Assembly (NCBI GenBank): GCA_910589415.1
Contig: OU342635.1
Coordinates: forward strand, 372,001 to 436,000
Origin: Malachius bipustulatus
Lineage: Eukaryota; Arthropoda; Insecta; Coleoptera; Melyridae
Length of the DNA: 64,000 nucleotides
Reading direction: 5' to 3'
Shown piece after piece: positions 1 to 11,357 of this stretch. The notes beneath the pieces were generated by a model. It made no database searches. It saw nothing but the letters and a program-made list of their open reading frames with translations, and was not told the DNA's origin. Made by a program: the position numbers and the translations under genes. Every line of letters begins with the position of its first letter. The stretch's first letter is position 1.

Positions 1-705
1 TAATAAAAATTTTATTCAATAATAACTGGAAATTTTTTCACATTCTAAGTAGGTAATCATAAAGTTTAGTTATTAATAGAGATCCTTGCCATAAATATTG
101 CATTTACATACAATATAACAACTTAATAATATCAGCAATAATGGTTAACCTTCAGCCCTACAACCGTTCTATTTCTGCTGGACTTTTGATTTGATTCAAT
201 AAAAACCTGAATTAAATTATAATTTCGGGGTTTTCACACGTAACATTTCACTTACTCTTACGATTGATTCTAGATTTTGATTGTTTTCTATTTTTGTTCT
301 TTATAGTAATTTATCGCCATGCATGGTAGCCATGAATGCCAGGGATGGAGGAGGGCGCTACTATTCAGTAACCAGTTTATCCTCGAGTTTATCCATTTAC
401 AATAATCCTTCTCTTAGTTAATGCTCATTGGTTACAAGTTATCCGATGCTATAGTGCCGATAATCGTGGTAATAATAAATCCACTGTTGTATGTTGTATT
501 TTCGTTGATTTTCACGGGTAAATAACTAAACAAAGTGCATGACTTGTCCACCAGCTTTCTGGACATTTTCACGTGAAAAAGCAACTTTTGATAATTTCAA
601 AGTAATGCGTAACCAAATCGAGGTATTTTTAAACAGCAGGACTCGTTTTCTTTAGTTTTCCGAACGTAACCGGTACCATGCAGTTGTACTTACAGTACTT
701 TTAAG
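1..705. other. AT-rich stretch, no gene recognised
   Basis: I see no coding pattern, splice-bounded exon or repeat family here. Short open frames on both strands lack similarity to anything I know and have no codon bias. The stretch lies upstream of the putative promoter of the IA-2-like gene. Confidence 0.5.
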
Positions 706-1800
706 TGTATTGTGGTTTTGGTTTTACGCAAATGTATACAGCGTGACGATTGTTCGCGTTCTGAGGATCCGGTTTCGTGGTTTGGCGGTACTCACCTTCG
801 GATGTCTCGGGCGCCAGATTTTTGGAAGGGTTTACTCCCTCGGGGAATCTCTCGCTGAATTCCCTGTTGAACCTGTTCACACAATTGACACCGTTATGGT
901 GCCCTTGTCCCTAAGGTAGCTCACTGGAGACGGAATTAGCCCAGGGGTCGGTTGGTTGGACGCAAAAATCAATAAAATAAAATCGTGCGTGGCCGCGTGG
1001 TCTTTAGGCACGGAGCCACGAGCGCTGGGCAATTCACGGAGCGAAGATGTGGGCGAGAAGGCGGTTGTAATTGGTAACAGTACACACACAAAATAAAACT
1101 CACAGATAAATGAAAACAAGCTATATTTGTATCCTTTATTAAAATAATTTTATTGCAGGTTCGGCGGTTGATCTGAGCGAGTCGTCTGGTCGGTAAAATA
1201 ATGTAATACGGATTAAATAAAATAAAATGTACGCGCGACGGTTCTTGTTCGCAAAAGATTAACAATACGACGAACGGCGGAGTATTTCGGCCGTGCGCGG
1301 GAGTAAAATGTAGAAATGTAATTGGCGCGATGGAACCTTTCTAAAAGTTGATTACGGCGAAAATTTTGGGGAGATACACAGTTTCGCATGGAGACACTCC
1401 TGAGGTGCGGGCGTCCGGCCGGGCATAACACCGCATGGAAAGACACCTACGCCTCGGGGCGTGAATCCCTATATGGCCGCGTAACTACTTCGACGTTAAC
1501 CCCTGACTCGCCGGGCATGCACCGCATGGAAAGTCAGGTATCACGCGTCCGTAGGTACACACACCGCCTAGTGCACTCCTAGTAAGGGCCAAATAATTCT
1601 CTACGCTACGACAGGGTTGGTGGTACCTAATGAGCCTAATCTATCGGGTACGTCGCTAATCTCGGTGAGGGACGGGAATAAATAAAATCACGACAAACGG
1701 GCACGATTAAATTCGACTCAATATTTGATGGTACCTACCTTATTATTTTGCGGGAAAACTCTTGTTGACGGTCGCGGCTTTGCTAAAACGGTTGCGTAGG
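706..1800 (-). other. GC-richer block, possibly a decayed LTR retrotransposon end
   Basis: Base composition is clearly higher in GC and CpG than in the flanks. Read on the - strand it contains AATAAA-type signals (around 1127-1140) and, near 806-818, a TGGCGCC sequence like a primer-binding site, so it could be an LTR plus leader in reverse orientation. Two short direct repeats lie at 1419-1450 and 1513-1540 (both contain CACCGCATGGAAAG or close variants). No gag or pol similarity is visible. LTR boundaries and target duplication were not found, so the assignment is weak; a host regulatory region is the alternative. Confidence 0.25.
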
Positions 1801-2043
1801 TACTCACAATTGAAGGGTCCAATGCAATAACCAGTCAAGTCCATTTTTAGGGGCAAACTTAGTTTGCAGTCGATTCTTGCATAGTATAAAATTCTCTTTC
1901 GTCCTGTGTAATAACCAGCTCTTGATCATAGAAAATAAGGAATGTGTTTTGTTTGTGTTGTGTTTTTTTTTTTCACAAATTTCACAAGTTTGATACGGGC
2001 AGTAATTTCGCGGCTTTGCAGAGGGATATCGCAGGGGCCTTTT

Positions 2044-2410
2044 CGTCTGGCAATTATTACTTGTGTTCAAAAAGGTCTCTGAGACAATATGTAAGAATGT
2101 CAGACGGAGGTAGGAAACAAAAAATTTTTTTGGAAAAAAATTAAATGTTTGAGGACGTCTGTCACCACTTTAGCAGTGAGCTAGCCGTCTGGCGAATTAC
2201 ATACTTGATCTATGACCTTGAAACAAGTAAGACGTAAATTTTCAGCCGGAGGTACGAACATTTTTTGAGTAAAATTTTTTTCGACTTTGAGTCGTCTGAC
2301 GTGTCTTTTGCAGAGGTTTTGTGTTGAATCCTTGCGGATGACACCTGTTGATGGTTCCGCCAACCACCTCATAAAATTCCAGCCGGAGGTACGATCATAG
2401 TACCTCTCGC
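2044..2410. repeat. Degenerate tandem repeat, period about 140 bp
   Basis: A unit containing 'CGTCTGGC-AATTA...ACTTG' and, further on, 'CAG(A/C)CGGAGGTA' recurs with spacings of about 144 and 138 bp (the second motif at about 2101, 2244 and 2382). About two and a half diverged units are present. I do not recognise the family. Confidence 0.55.
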
Positions 2411-2428
2411 GGCCGCCAGCTCTCCGTC

Positions 2429-2754
2429 TATAAGAACTGTATTAGTTTAACATTCTATCAATTCGCGACAGTCACGCGACAGTCTGCTTTGAAAGCTAGA
2501 AGTTGACTTATTATAAAAACAGGAACAATTCCAGAAAATAAACAAAATTTCCTTCAAACGAAAGGTAAAACCGCATTTAAAATGAACCTTTTTTCCTCTC
2601 TCTCTCACTGAGATTTTGGTTTTACGACTTCCGTTTTCACTCAAAATGGTTGGAAATTTCGTCACACCTAAAAACAACTACTTAAAGGTATCTAATAATA
2701 CCTAAGCCTACCAAAGAAGACTACCACGCATAAGAACTATATTAGTTTAACATT
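2429..2754. repeat. 26-bp direct repeats flanking a 275-bp segment
   Basis: The sequence ATAAGAACT(G/A)TATTAGTTT followed by AACATTC occurs at about 2430-2455 and again at about 2729-2754. The segment between has no recognisable coding content. It could be a short tandem duplication or an insertion that captured its flank. Confidence 0.5.
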
Positions 2755-3470
2755 CAAAACCAGGATGGTTTTGTTTACAAAAAAAGTTAAAGTTTTGTTT
2801 AGTGTTATTATCTCGTAATATGCTTCAAGAATCTAGAACAACCGTGTTAACTGGTTGTAGTTATTATTGCATAACATAATAAATGCTCGAAAATAATAAT
2901 TATACCTATGGTCTGCAATCTGAACATTTACTTTCAAATCGATTTTCACGCCTCCATTATTATATCGTATTTCTGGGAAATTTTTGACGTATTTATCGGT
3001 AATATTTTACTTCAAAAGTTGTCTTGAAGTAAACTTTGACATTTTTCAAATAGTAGGTATCGTGTTACGTAAAATTTTGCTCAATAATATGAATTACGTG
3101 CCTACGTCATTCAGAAAATAAGACCTTTCCATCGCTCTTTATTCCGAAACTTAATTTTGATAAATTTAGCTCTGACTATACTTTATCAAACTAATACCGC
3201 CAACACTGGTTAACCAGACCCGTACCCTTATCAAAATGTATTCCCAAACCGTTTCAGTCTTATTAGTCTAGCTTACAGTTGTTATTACGCTTCGCAACGC
3301 TAGAATCACAACAAAGCGTCCTGTGTCAATATACTCACTCATATTGTTATTATTGTTTGTTGACTAGGTACCTCTTTGAAAAAAACCAAAACATATACCG
3401 GTGTATTATACTTACTTCCTTTCAAAGGTATATGGAATCTGAACGTTAATTTAAATCGTCCCTAGGAATA
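2755..3470. other. AT-rich non-coding stretch
   Basis: No gene, repeat family or RNA recognised. It immediately precedes the GC-rich exon-like block and so would hold the proximal promoter of the IA-2-like gene if that exon is correctly assigned. No clear TATA box stands out. Confidence 0.4.
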
Positions 3471-3479
3471 ATCGATCCT

Positions 3480-3661
3480 CGTCCTACGTACGCCGCCTTC
3501 GCACTGTGTCTTGCGCAGGAACACCGGCGCCGGCGTCGCGACGACACATCCATCCGACGGCACTCCGCCTCGGTCTCTCCATGAAACGCCGAGAGTCTCA
3601 TGTGGTGAAGTGTTTGTGAGAGTGTCCAGTAAGCGATGCAGTGAGGTCACTCGACCCTCAG
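3480..3661 (+). other. Putative 5' UTR exon of the IA-2-like gene
   Basis: A sharply GC-rich, CpG-rich island of about 180 bp in AT-rich DNA ends in CCCTCAG followed by a strong donor, GTGAGTAA, at 3662. The left edge is not defined; the composition change suggests a start between 3470 and 3500. The next plausible + strand acceptor is the one in front of the signal-peptide exon at 20614, which itself needs an upstream exon. If transcribed it carries two short upstream ORFs, a 12-codon one starting at 3581 and an ATG-CAG-TGA at 3636, which could damp translation of the main frame. The link to the coding exons across 17 kb is inferred, not seen. Confidence 0.45.
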
Positions 3662-4463
3662 GTGAGTAATAAAAAAGATGCCCACCCTTTAAAGGTTTTG
3701 GCAGATTGACACCGGTAGATGATGATGATCTCCACCCTCTGCTAATGATCTCAATAAAGCATTATAGTGAAAGCAGACACCTGTTTAAGACACCTATTAC
3801 TAACATCAAGTCATATGGACCTTAATATGGAGGTTAAAATGCTCACCATATGGTGGAATTGGGCTTTTATTTAACGATAAATACGAAACGAAACACGAAA
3901 CCTTTCGTTAACAGTTTTACTGTTTTGGAAATAAGAATATATTTTAGTATTTAAAATATAGGTATGTACATAAAAAAACGAAGAAAAATTATTAGGCTTT
4001 ATTAAGCTCATTGAAAAACAATTATTATTATTAACTCATGCCAGAAGCAGAAACAAGCACCGCTAAAGAAATGGATAGCTATCATAAGAAAATATAAGTA
4101 CATAAGTAGAGGCCGATTATTTAAGGTATAGTGAAAGAAGATTTTAAAAAGTACAATGATGTCATATCTACAATATTTTTGACAAATTATTATTTTTATA
4201 TCGGTAATATTCTGGCTCAAATGTGTCAAAATGATCAAAAAACTATGTTATTTTATTACCGTTGACAACATCACATTAGCTTTGTTGTCAAAAGTGGCAG
4301 AAAAATATAAAACTGAAATAAAAAAGAACATTCGAGTCCACTAAAAAGAAGGTATTTCTAATTAGCAAATATTGAACTGCGTTCGTCTAATTTCTTATAA
4401 TTCATAAAAGAGTGAATTGCAGGTCAATGAGTATAAAGCATATAGAGTGCAATTACTAGCCTG

Positions 4464-5153
4464 TTAGATGGAGTCGGAGAATTCCTCCATCCCCCTAACA
4501 GTTGTCATGATGGCAGTGCTCGAAACTCCAACTAGAGAGTTTGCTTCCGCATCCAACAGCAGAGCCATCCAGAATACCAGAACAAGCACAGACACGTGTT
4601 TCGTTCTACTGGAACTCATCAGTGTGCTGCATCTGGAATGTCCGGGGGAATGCTGTCGGATGAATGGAAGTTGGCCCCTCTTAAGCCAAGAATTAACATG
4701 TATCTCCGTGTGGTGTAAATAGAGCGACATCTGACCGCTAAATGTCGCCTTATGTCTCCTTTCCCGCAGAATCTGCAGACGCCATTTTCTTCTATGTCTA
4801 ACTTCCTCAGGTATTCCTTGAGCTTGCAATGTCCCGTTAGGAATCCCGTCAGTGTTCTGAGACGTTCCTTGCAGGCCGAAGATACTCTTCAACCTCTCTC
4901 GGTTAAAATTCCCGAGAAGTTCTTTGGCTTGTCTTAACCCCGAGAGGTTCCTCCAATGGGTTTCTCTCAGTTTTCTTCTTCCTTTTGGAGTTCTGCCTTG
5001 AAGAAAGTATCTTCGAAGCCACAGAATGGTTCTGGTCCTATGAAGGGTGTCGATGCTCCTTTTCTTGCCAATGCGTGGGCATTCTTCTTGCGTTTGAGGT
5101 GGTCTCGAGCACAAGGATTGTTTAAGATTGCCGACTGTCTTGACGGGTGACAA
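4464..5153 (-). pseudogene. LINE relic: RNase H / C-terminal zinc-motif region
   Basis: On the - strand between about 4960 and 4680 two frames together give the C-terminal signature of Jockey/I/R1-type LINE pol proteins. One frame has a W..LSG..QAKELLG stretch. Then, in another frame after a shift, comes LTGFLTGHCKLKEYL, a CRFC pair and a downstream H...C. This is the LTGHC-plus-CCHC end that follows the RNase H domain in these elements. A continuous 229-codon open frame spans the region but switches register relative to the family, so it is a chance frame over a decayed gene. No reverse transcriptase part is left here. The family is recognised from motifs only; the clade is uncertain. Confidence 0.6.
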
Positions 5154-5739
5154 GCCCCGCTCGGTCAGCAGTCTGTTTTGCGGTGATGTCCCGCAATTTT
5201 TTTGTTTTTTTTATTTCTTACCATGGTTGATCCCACGAGTAGCTAGGGAAGGGTGTTCCACCTATGCAGAGCCCCGCATGCAAAGGTGAGGGGATTGATA
5301 CAGTGGGGTGCCTCCTGGTGCCCCAAGATTGAATCCAGTAGGACTGGTCTTCTATCCAGTCACGCATCCCATCAGCCTGGACCCCCGCCTTAGGATTTAG
5401 GTTTTTTAGTGAGGTTGTCTCCTCTTGATTCAGGCGATTAAGCCCAGACCCCCGCATTTCTCTGTCCGCGAGACGTGTCCACGACAACAGATGATACGGT
5501 ATATCAGATAGTCCACAGTCGGACATCTCTGGCGCCGTTATCCCTAGTGCAGACCTTTAGTCACGACACGACAACTAGGTTAGGGGAGGTGGTCCGCGGC
5601 AAGGCTTTAAGCTGCCAGTCTAGAATTTTACCTCCGACGAGCTCTATCACCACTGCTAACCTTACTCACTTACGCTCATTGTAAGGCCTTCCCCCTATCC
5701 GCCACCTGGGGACGCGCCCGATGGGTACTCAACCGCACG
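5154..5739 (-). other. Moderately GC-rich non-coding stretch, probably LINE-derived
   Basis: It lies between two fragments of the same LINE family and has similar base composition, so it is probably untranslated or decayed LINE sequence. It includes a T-rich run at about 5199-5218. I see no conserved protein motif in any frame. Confidence 0.3.
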
Positions 5740-5820
5740 GGATCTTCGACCTCTCCCGGTTGAAGTTCCTGAGTAGTACTTCGGCTTGTCTCAACTCTGA
5801 GAGGTTCCTCCTAGAACCCA
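5740..5820 (-). pseudogene. Second fragment of the same LINE C-terminal region
   Basis: The stretch 5744-5818 repeats 4888-4962 at high similarity: both contain CGACCTCTC-type sequence, then CTTCGGCTTGTCT or TTTGGCTTGTCTT, then GAGAGGTTCCTCC. In the - strand frame it encodes the same W/L..QAK..L segment. It is therefore a second, more truncated copy of the LINE relic next to it, in the same orientation. Confidence 0.6.
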
Positions 5821-5835
5821 AACAAACGTCATCTT

Positions 5836-6250
5836 TTAAATTTTCACAGTAAACAACTACGCTAAAATGACTAATTATTTTAAAATTAATAAAAAATATG
5901 CATTATTTCTATTAATAAGCCTTTTAATATTCTATTAATTAATTCTATTATTTCTATTTACCAGAATGAGCACATTTTCAAAGGACATGAACTGAATGTT
6001 TCGCTGTAGACAACTACACTAATAACCTTTAACCGTTCAAAATTTCAAAAAGCAAATAATAAAAATGGGGGATATATTTTTAATAAAAATGATACGTTTT
6101 CAAACTGAATGAAATTTCCACAGTAAACCACTATGACTTGACCTTGAAATTTCAAAAAGCCAATTTAAAAAGCGGTGAAATTATTTAAAATTGAATCCAC
6201 GCATTAAAGTACACCATTTAATGCGATTGATGTGCAAGAATATTTTTTTG
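5836..6250 (+). repeat. Partial copy of the 1.88-kb dispersed repeat (copy 4)
   Basis: It matches the right-hand part of the full copies at 8114-9992 and 54802-56680. Shared blocks are the 'GAGCACATTTT..AAGG...GAACTGAA' and 'GTAGACAACTACACTAATA' stretch (about 5967-6025) and the right end 'AGCCAATTTAAAAAGCGGTGAAA ... GCGATTGATG(T/C)GCAAGAA' near 6150-6250. It is diverged and has lost the left half. Confidence 0.6.
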
Positions 6251-7017
6251 TATTGAAATTAGAATTCAGTTCTAGAATATGACAGAAATACCTACTCGCT
6301 TTTCTATTCGGAAAATTTTTAGAATATTCAGTTCATTATGTGTTACCTAAATCAATATTTTTTAAGTGATTGTTTTACGAGTTTTCAAATGACTGACTGA
6401 GCTCCATTGAAGTTCTAGGGAGTTTCCACCGTTTTCCATTAATCCTGCTTTATTAGATGCGTGAGAAGAATGGGCAATAAAGTGACATTCTTCTCGTTAA
6501 AAATTCTATTTCGCTATTCTATTACTCTCCGCTTTAATAAATACTTAGTCTTAGTAGCAAGATTTTATTTTTGTCTGAATGTTAATTTAGGTCTTTTACA
6601 CTGGAGAATTTCAGTTATTAGAGAAAGGCTACAGTAATAATTCCAAGATTCATATTCATATAAATAGTTATTTTTAATTTTTTTGTCTCTTATCAATTCA
6701 TCTGTGGCAGTGTATGAAACTGAAATCGGATTTCACTACAGAAATAGATAGAGATCAACAATTTACATCTCGTTTTTGATGCCAAAGACAATAGAACTGT
6801 ACACTCACCAAGATGGAAGAGCGACCCACAATCCAGACTTCTGTATCGTCTACATGGATAATGGTTACGAACCATAACCATTGCAATCTACCAGAATATC
6901 ATCAGTACAAAAAAACAAAGGTGGAATCTTTGGCAAGATTATCTCTGTAGCATTGTTTACATTTTGTATTTTAATACTATGTATTCAATATGGTAGAATA
7001 AATAAATAAATAAATAT
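6251..7017. other. Non-coding stretch with a short hairpin and ATAA repeat
   Basis: No gene recognised. A 10-bp perfect inverted repeat (GAGAAGAATG / CATTCTTCTC) lies at about 6463-6495. A short AATA/AATAA run at 6996-7015 leads into the SINE-like unit and may be the tail or target of that insertion. Confidence 0.4.
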
Positions 7018-7250
7018 AAGCGGGTGGTGACTTATCGTTCACGCGACTAAGTTGCCGGGACGACCACCGACTCGGTTCGAATCACAGTCTCGCCATGGAT
7101 GTTTGTGTGCGTCTATTTAACACATAACGGCGTGTCTGGCTAAAATGAGCTAGTTCTCGAAGCTAAAAATTACCAGTGTGGAGCGAATTTGACTTATCTA
7201 CACAGTTAAGACCGATGTTCCCTCTGTTTAAAAGTTTAAAAGTTTAAAAA
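7018..7250 (+). repeat. SINE-like unit with a tRNA-type B box
   Basis: The head contains GGTTCGAATCACAG at 7073-7086, a good RNA polymerase III B box, followed by a CTCGCCATGGATGTTTGTGTGCG-type body of the kind seen in insect tRNA-derived SINEs. It ends in a repeated GTTTAAAA tail. The A box is not convincing and the tRNA of origin cannot be named. Only one copy is visible in the window, so the boundaries are estimates. Confidence 0.45.
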
Positions 7251-7967
7251 AATGATAAAATTTGGTAAACATTTTTATTTCATTTTTGCAGATATTTTGT
7301 TATTTTTTTTTTCATACCGGATTATATGAAGAATAAAATGACTACATGATTGCATGATATATGAGGAAAACAAGGAAAACAATAGGGGGCCTTAAGAGGA
7401 AACAAAAGTTACTACGGAAACTTTAGGATCTAGTAGGCTATGACAATTCTTGAAATGCCAGATGAAGACGACTTATGTAAACCTAGAAAAAATTATTTGT
7501 TATACCTATTTTAAATATAAAAAAATATGGCTAAAATAGTAAAAGTGTTTTTTTTTCAACAGATTTCGGCAACGACAAAATACAGTTGTTATCCTCAATT
7601 TTAATCCAGATTACAAATCAGCACGAAAATATGCAATTTTGCTCTAATTTAAAGTACTACTTCGTATTCTTAAAATACCTGTACAAGTATGGGACCAACC
7701 TTCAAGAGGTGATTCTTCGAGTGATTTGCAGTGATTTTAGATGAAAATAGGTGTTGAAATGCATATTTTCAAAGATCTACAGGGTGATCGTAAAAAATCT
7801 TATCGCAATCACTACAACACAAAAAACAAACTACATACATACTTCAGTTGTCCATAAAAATAGTTTTACCTTTCAAGCTTAAGGAACGAAATTGTAAAAC
7901 CTTTAGAGGACTAGGATTTTTTGTTGAAAAAACTTTAAGGCGTATTATGGTTGTAAGATACACCGTG
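7251..7967. other. AT-rich non-coding stretch
   Basis: No gene recognised. An 'ACAGGGTGATCGTAAAA' at about 7780 marks a likely transposon terminus of the type recurrent in this window. Confidence 0.4.
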
Positions 7968-8113
7968 GCTTATACAGAGTGTTCTTCAAAATGGGAACTT
8001 ACGAAAATTCGCGTAAAAGTTAGATACGCGTAAAAGTTACTTTCGTGCTTGATTGGCTCAAGGTCAGGCGGCGAGACCCTTTTCTTAACTACACGTGGGT
8101 ACCTTCGCCATTT
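7968..8113 (+). repeat. Dispersed repeat 2, copy 1 (interrupted)
   Basis: The block with 'ATTCGCGTAAAAGTTAGAT.CGCGTAAAAGTTACTTTCGTG' and 'GGCGAGAC.CTTT...TAGCTACACG.GGGTACC'-like sequence is found again, inverted, at about 60845-60990. This copy is cut short on its right by the 1.88-kb repeat that begins at about 8114, so that repeat inserted into it later. Confidence 0.6.
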
Positions 8114-9992
8114 TTTTAGTGTATTTTTTAACAAAAAAATACACTATTGAGGACGACATCACTTTTCGAAAATCACCCAAACTCATCAAATGTCCACCGA
8201 TCATGACCCCCAGATTACGAAAAAGTGGTTTTCCAAAATTCACCTGCCCACGATATATATATATATATATTTATATATATATTTATATTTAAATATATAT
8301 ATATTTATATATTTCTCCAAAATCGCGAAATTTCGATTTTAAAAACGCTCCTGTGGCTTTATCTTTCAAGATTAGTGAACGAAATTTTGGGTCCTTGTAA
8401 CACTTTGGAATGACGTTGGATTTTCGTTGGAAAACTTTCCAAAAGTCCCATCACTTCTACAGGGTGTCCCTTCAAAATTCCATGAACCCGGTTTTTGTCA
8501 TCTCATTTCAGGTCGCAGTTTTGAATCTAGGGGGCTGAAATTTTTGTGGGAGTAAGATATCTATAAAAACTGGTCTGGTATTGTACTTGAGCAAAATCGG
8601 TCAAGCGGTTTCAAAATGGCGGTCATTTTTAATTTTTGAAAAATTTGCTAATATTTGAACCCCTGTATGAGCAAGATGGAAAAAAAACTTTGAAACCAAA
8701 TCAACAGGGTTTGAAGAAAATTATTTCAAATTTAATTTAATGTAACAAAATTTACATTACTTTTATTATTAAGCCAGTGGCGTGGATAGGAAAGTGGTAA
8801 AAATGGCTAAATTTCCCTAACAATTTATGAGCACATTTTTGAAGCAATTGAACTGAAATTTTTACAGTAGATAACTACTATACTAATAGCCTTTAACACT
8901 TAAAAATTTCAAGAAGTGAGTAAGAAAAATGGCCGAGATATTCGAATTTTTTTTACATGATGTTTACTTCTCTAAAATTTTAAGAACGCTCCAGTAGCTT
9001 AATTTTTCAAGATTAATGAACGAAATTTTTTACTTTTGTGAAACTTAGGGATGACGTTTGATTTTCACAAAAAAACATTTACCTAAAATTGCGCTACTTT
9101 TACAACGTGTCTCTCCAAATTTCAAAAAAAAAAAAAACGGGTATGAGGCACGGTTTCTGGTCGCTGTTTTCAATCTAGGGGGCTGAAATTTTTTTGGTAG
9201 TAAGATGCAAGTAGTCGTATGGTACTGAATTTGAGTTAAATCAGAAGAGCCGTTCCAAAATGGCGGCCTTTTCAATTTTAGGAAAAATTGATAGATTTTG
9301 AACCCCTAAATAAGCCAGTTAGAAACAAAAACTTTTAAACGAAATTAACATTACTGGAAGAAAATTATTTGAAATTTGAGTTATAAAATATTGAGTTAAA
9401 ATATTGCAATAAAATTTGCAATATTTTTATTATTAAGCCAGTGGCGTGGGTAGGAAAAGGGAAAAAGGGCTAAATTTCTATAACTGTTTATGAACATATT
9501 TTTGAAGGAATTGAACGAAAATTTTTCCAGTAGACAACTACGAGTATACTAATAAACTTCAAAATTCAAAGATTTCAAGAAGGAAATAATAAAAATGGCG
9601 GAGATATTAGAATATTTTTACATATTATGTTTATTCCTCTAAAATTTAAAATTTTCGGGTTTCAAAGCTCCCCTTTCACTTTTTCCGTTCTATAAAAGGT
9701 AGTCTAAAAAATAGTATTTTTTAAGTAAAGTTAGCCAGTGGCGGGCATAGGAAATGGGCCAAAATTGTTCAATTTTGCCAATGATTTTTTTTGTTTTGTT
9801 AAATTTAAAAATTCATTCTAAGGCATGCACGGTTTAAAACGAAATGAAATGCAATTGTCAGTAAGCCACTACGCGAATATCACCTGACTATTCAAAATTT
9901 CAGAAAGCCAATTTAAAAAGCGGTGAAAATATTCAGAATTGAATCGCATAAAAATACACTATTTCTGCGATTGATGCGCAAGAAGGTTTTTT
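8114..9992 (+). repeat. 1.88-kb dispersed repeat, full copy 1
   Basis: Both ends coincide with those of a second copy at 54802-56680, and both copies are about 1879 bp. The left end is a short hairpin (AGTGTATTTTTT / AAAAAATACACT); the right end is 'AATACACTATTTCTGCGATTGATGCGCAAGAAGG' followed by T's. Inside, a unit of about 660 bp occurs twice: 'GCCAGTGGCGTGG.TAGGAAA' recurs at 8774 and 9436, and a shorter form at 9735. There is no protein-coding potential; the short open frames lie over the AT microsatellite or in non-conserved positions. It behaves like a non-autonomous transposon, but superfamily and target duplication are undetermined. Confidence 0.7.
8253..8312. repeat. AT microsatellite inside dispersed repeat 1
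   Basis: About 60 bp of ATAT interspersed with TTTATA. The same array, longer, sits at the same place in copy 2 (about 54940-55015), so it is part of the element and changes length between copies. A spurious poly-Ile/Tyr open frame runs over it. Confidence 0.9.
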
Positions 9993-11340
9993 AATTTTCT
10001 GCGAAAAATATAAAAAATTGTGACAGATGAATCCTTCGAATATCTAGCAAGAGTTGTCGTATGGTCGTGACATGCGGAAATCGCGAAAAAAAATTTAAGT
10101 TGATTTTCTGGAAGAGTCGATTGTTGAAAAAAATTTTGACAGGTTTTTTGAAGCACCCGTGGCGGCCATTTTGAAAGATATCGCGATCGTATTTTGAGGT
10201 TTCGGTTGCTAAGGAGATGCGCCGTATCCGTGAAAAATCCATCGTCGATCCAAAACGTCCACCGTTTCGGAGAAAATAGCCGGGCAAATTTTATCATGAA
10301 AATTGAGAAAGAAAAAAATGAAGAAAACAAAAATAAAAAAATAAATAGAAAATTGCAGACCGGTTACGTTCGGTTACGTTAGCGCCGAGGCCTGAACCGA
10401 AATCCGTTTTTCGATCCCGCCACAGTTTCGGAAAAAATCGCGTCCGAATATCAGATTACACGGTAATGAAAGGAACGAATCCGCGTTTTGACCAGAAGAA
10501 TTTTTTTGCCGATTCAAAAAACCAATATGGCGGCCATATTGGCGGCATATTGGAACAAAAGTCATTATTGTGACGTTAAAATACGTGATTTTTTTAAGCG
10601 GTGCCAAAATGAAGATAATACCCAAAACTCGAACCTGGTTATGCAAAAAACGCGAATAAAAAATAAAAACAAGTGACTTTTCAAACATTAAATTCAAAAA
10701 TCGCTGGGAAAAGTCTGCCATTTTAGATCCGTTTTTTTTGAAATTTTTGAAATTACTGCGAAAAATACTGAAAATTGTGACAAAAAATTCTGCGACTACC
10801 TCGCGCAAGTAATCTCCGACTGGTAAACTCAAATATTTTGCTTCGGAATAAATTTCAGAAAAAAACTTCAAAAAAGATATGAGAATGGAGCTTCCCTTTT
10901 TTGTATGTGGCGAGAACCTTTTTTAGTGCCAGCAATTTTGCCAGGTACACATTTTAACGAATTAAGACAATGACGTTAGCGTTAACGTCAGCGGTTGTTT
11001 GGCGTACAATATTTAAAAATTCCCAAATGAATCAAGTCACCGAAAGCAGCTTTCGAGAGTTTCTCGTTCTGAAATATCGAGTTGGTCATGTTTTAAAAGA
11101 CTGCGTTAATGGCAGAATAATAAAGTACATAAAAGTGGAGTAATTATTTAATTAAAATTTACTTTTCATTTGTAACAATAATAATTATCAACAAGCGGTA
11201 CGTATCAGTAAGTAAACGTGGGAGTATTACCTCCTGTTTGATTAGCATCAAGAGGAAAGCAACCAGTGTAAAATAAATTTTAATATTGGTACACTTTGAG
11301 ATCATAAATAATTGTTGAATATTTGAATTAAGATTTTCAA
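9993..11340. other. Non-coding stretch, probably old transposon DNA
   Basis: It contains several 'GTGGCGGCCATTTTG' and 'AATATGGCGGCCATATTGGCGG' blocks (10160-10175, 10527-10548) of the kind common in insect repeats. An open frame on the - strand at 10374-10871 and two overlapping ones at 9959-10330 show no family motif and are rich in Phe/Lys from poly-T/A, so I do not call genes. From 10900 to 11340 nothing is recognised. Confidence 0.4.
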
Positions 11341-11357
11341 ATATCTGTCATTAATAA

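Noticed and set aside
4464..5153. 229-codon - strand frame as a gene
   Set aside because: The family-like LINE motifs are in two different frames over the same DNA, so this frame is accidental over a relic.
7018..7250. A functional tRNA gene
   Set aside because: The B box is good but no cloverleaf or A box can be folded; a SINE fits better.
8114..9992. Calling the 1.88-kb repeat a Helitron
   Set aside because: One end has a hairpin near CTAA when read in reverse, but the hairpin-to-CTRR spacing and the A/T insertion context do not fit.
10374..10871. 165-codon - strand frame
   Set aside because: Low-complexity Phe/Lys/Asn-rich sequence in repeat-type DNA, with no motif.
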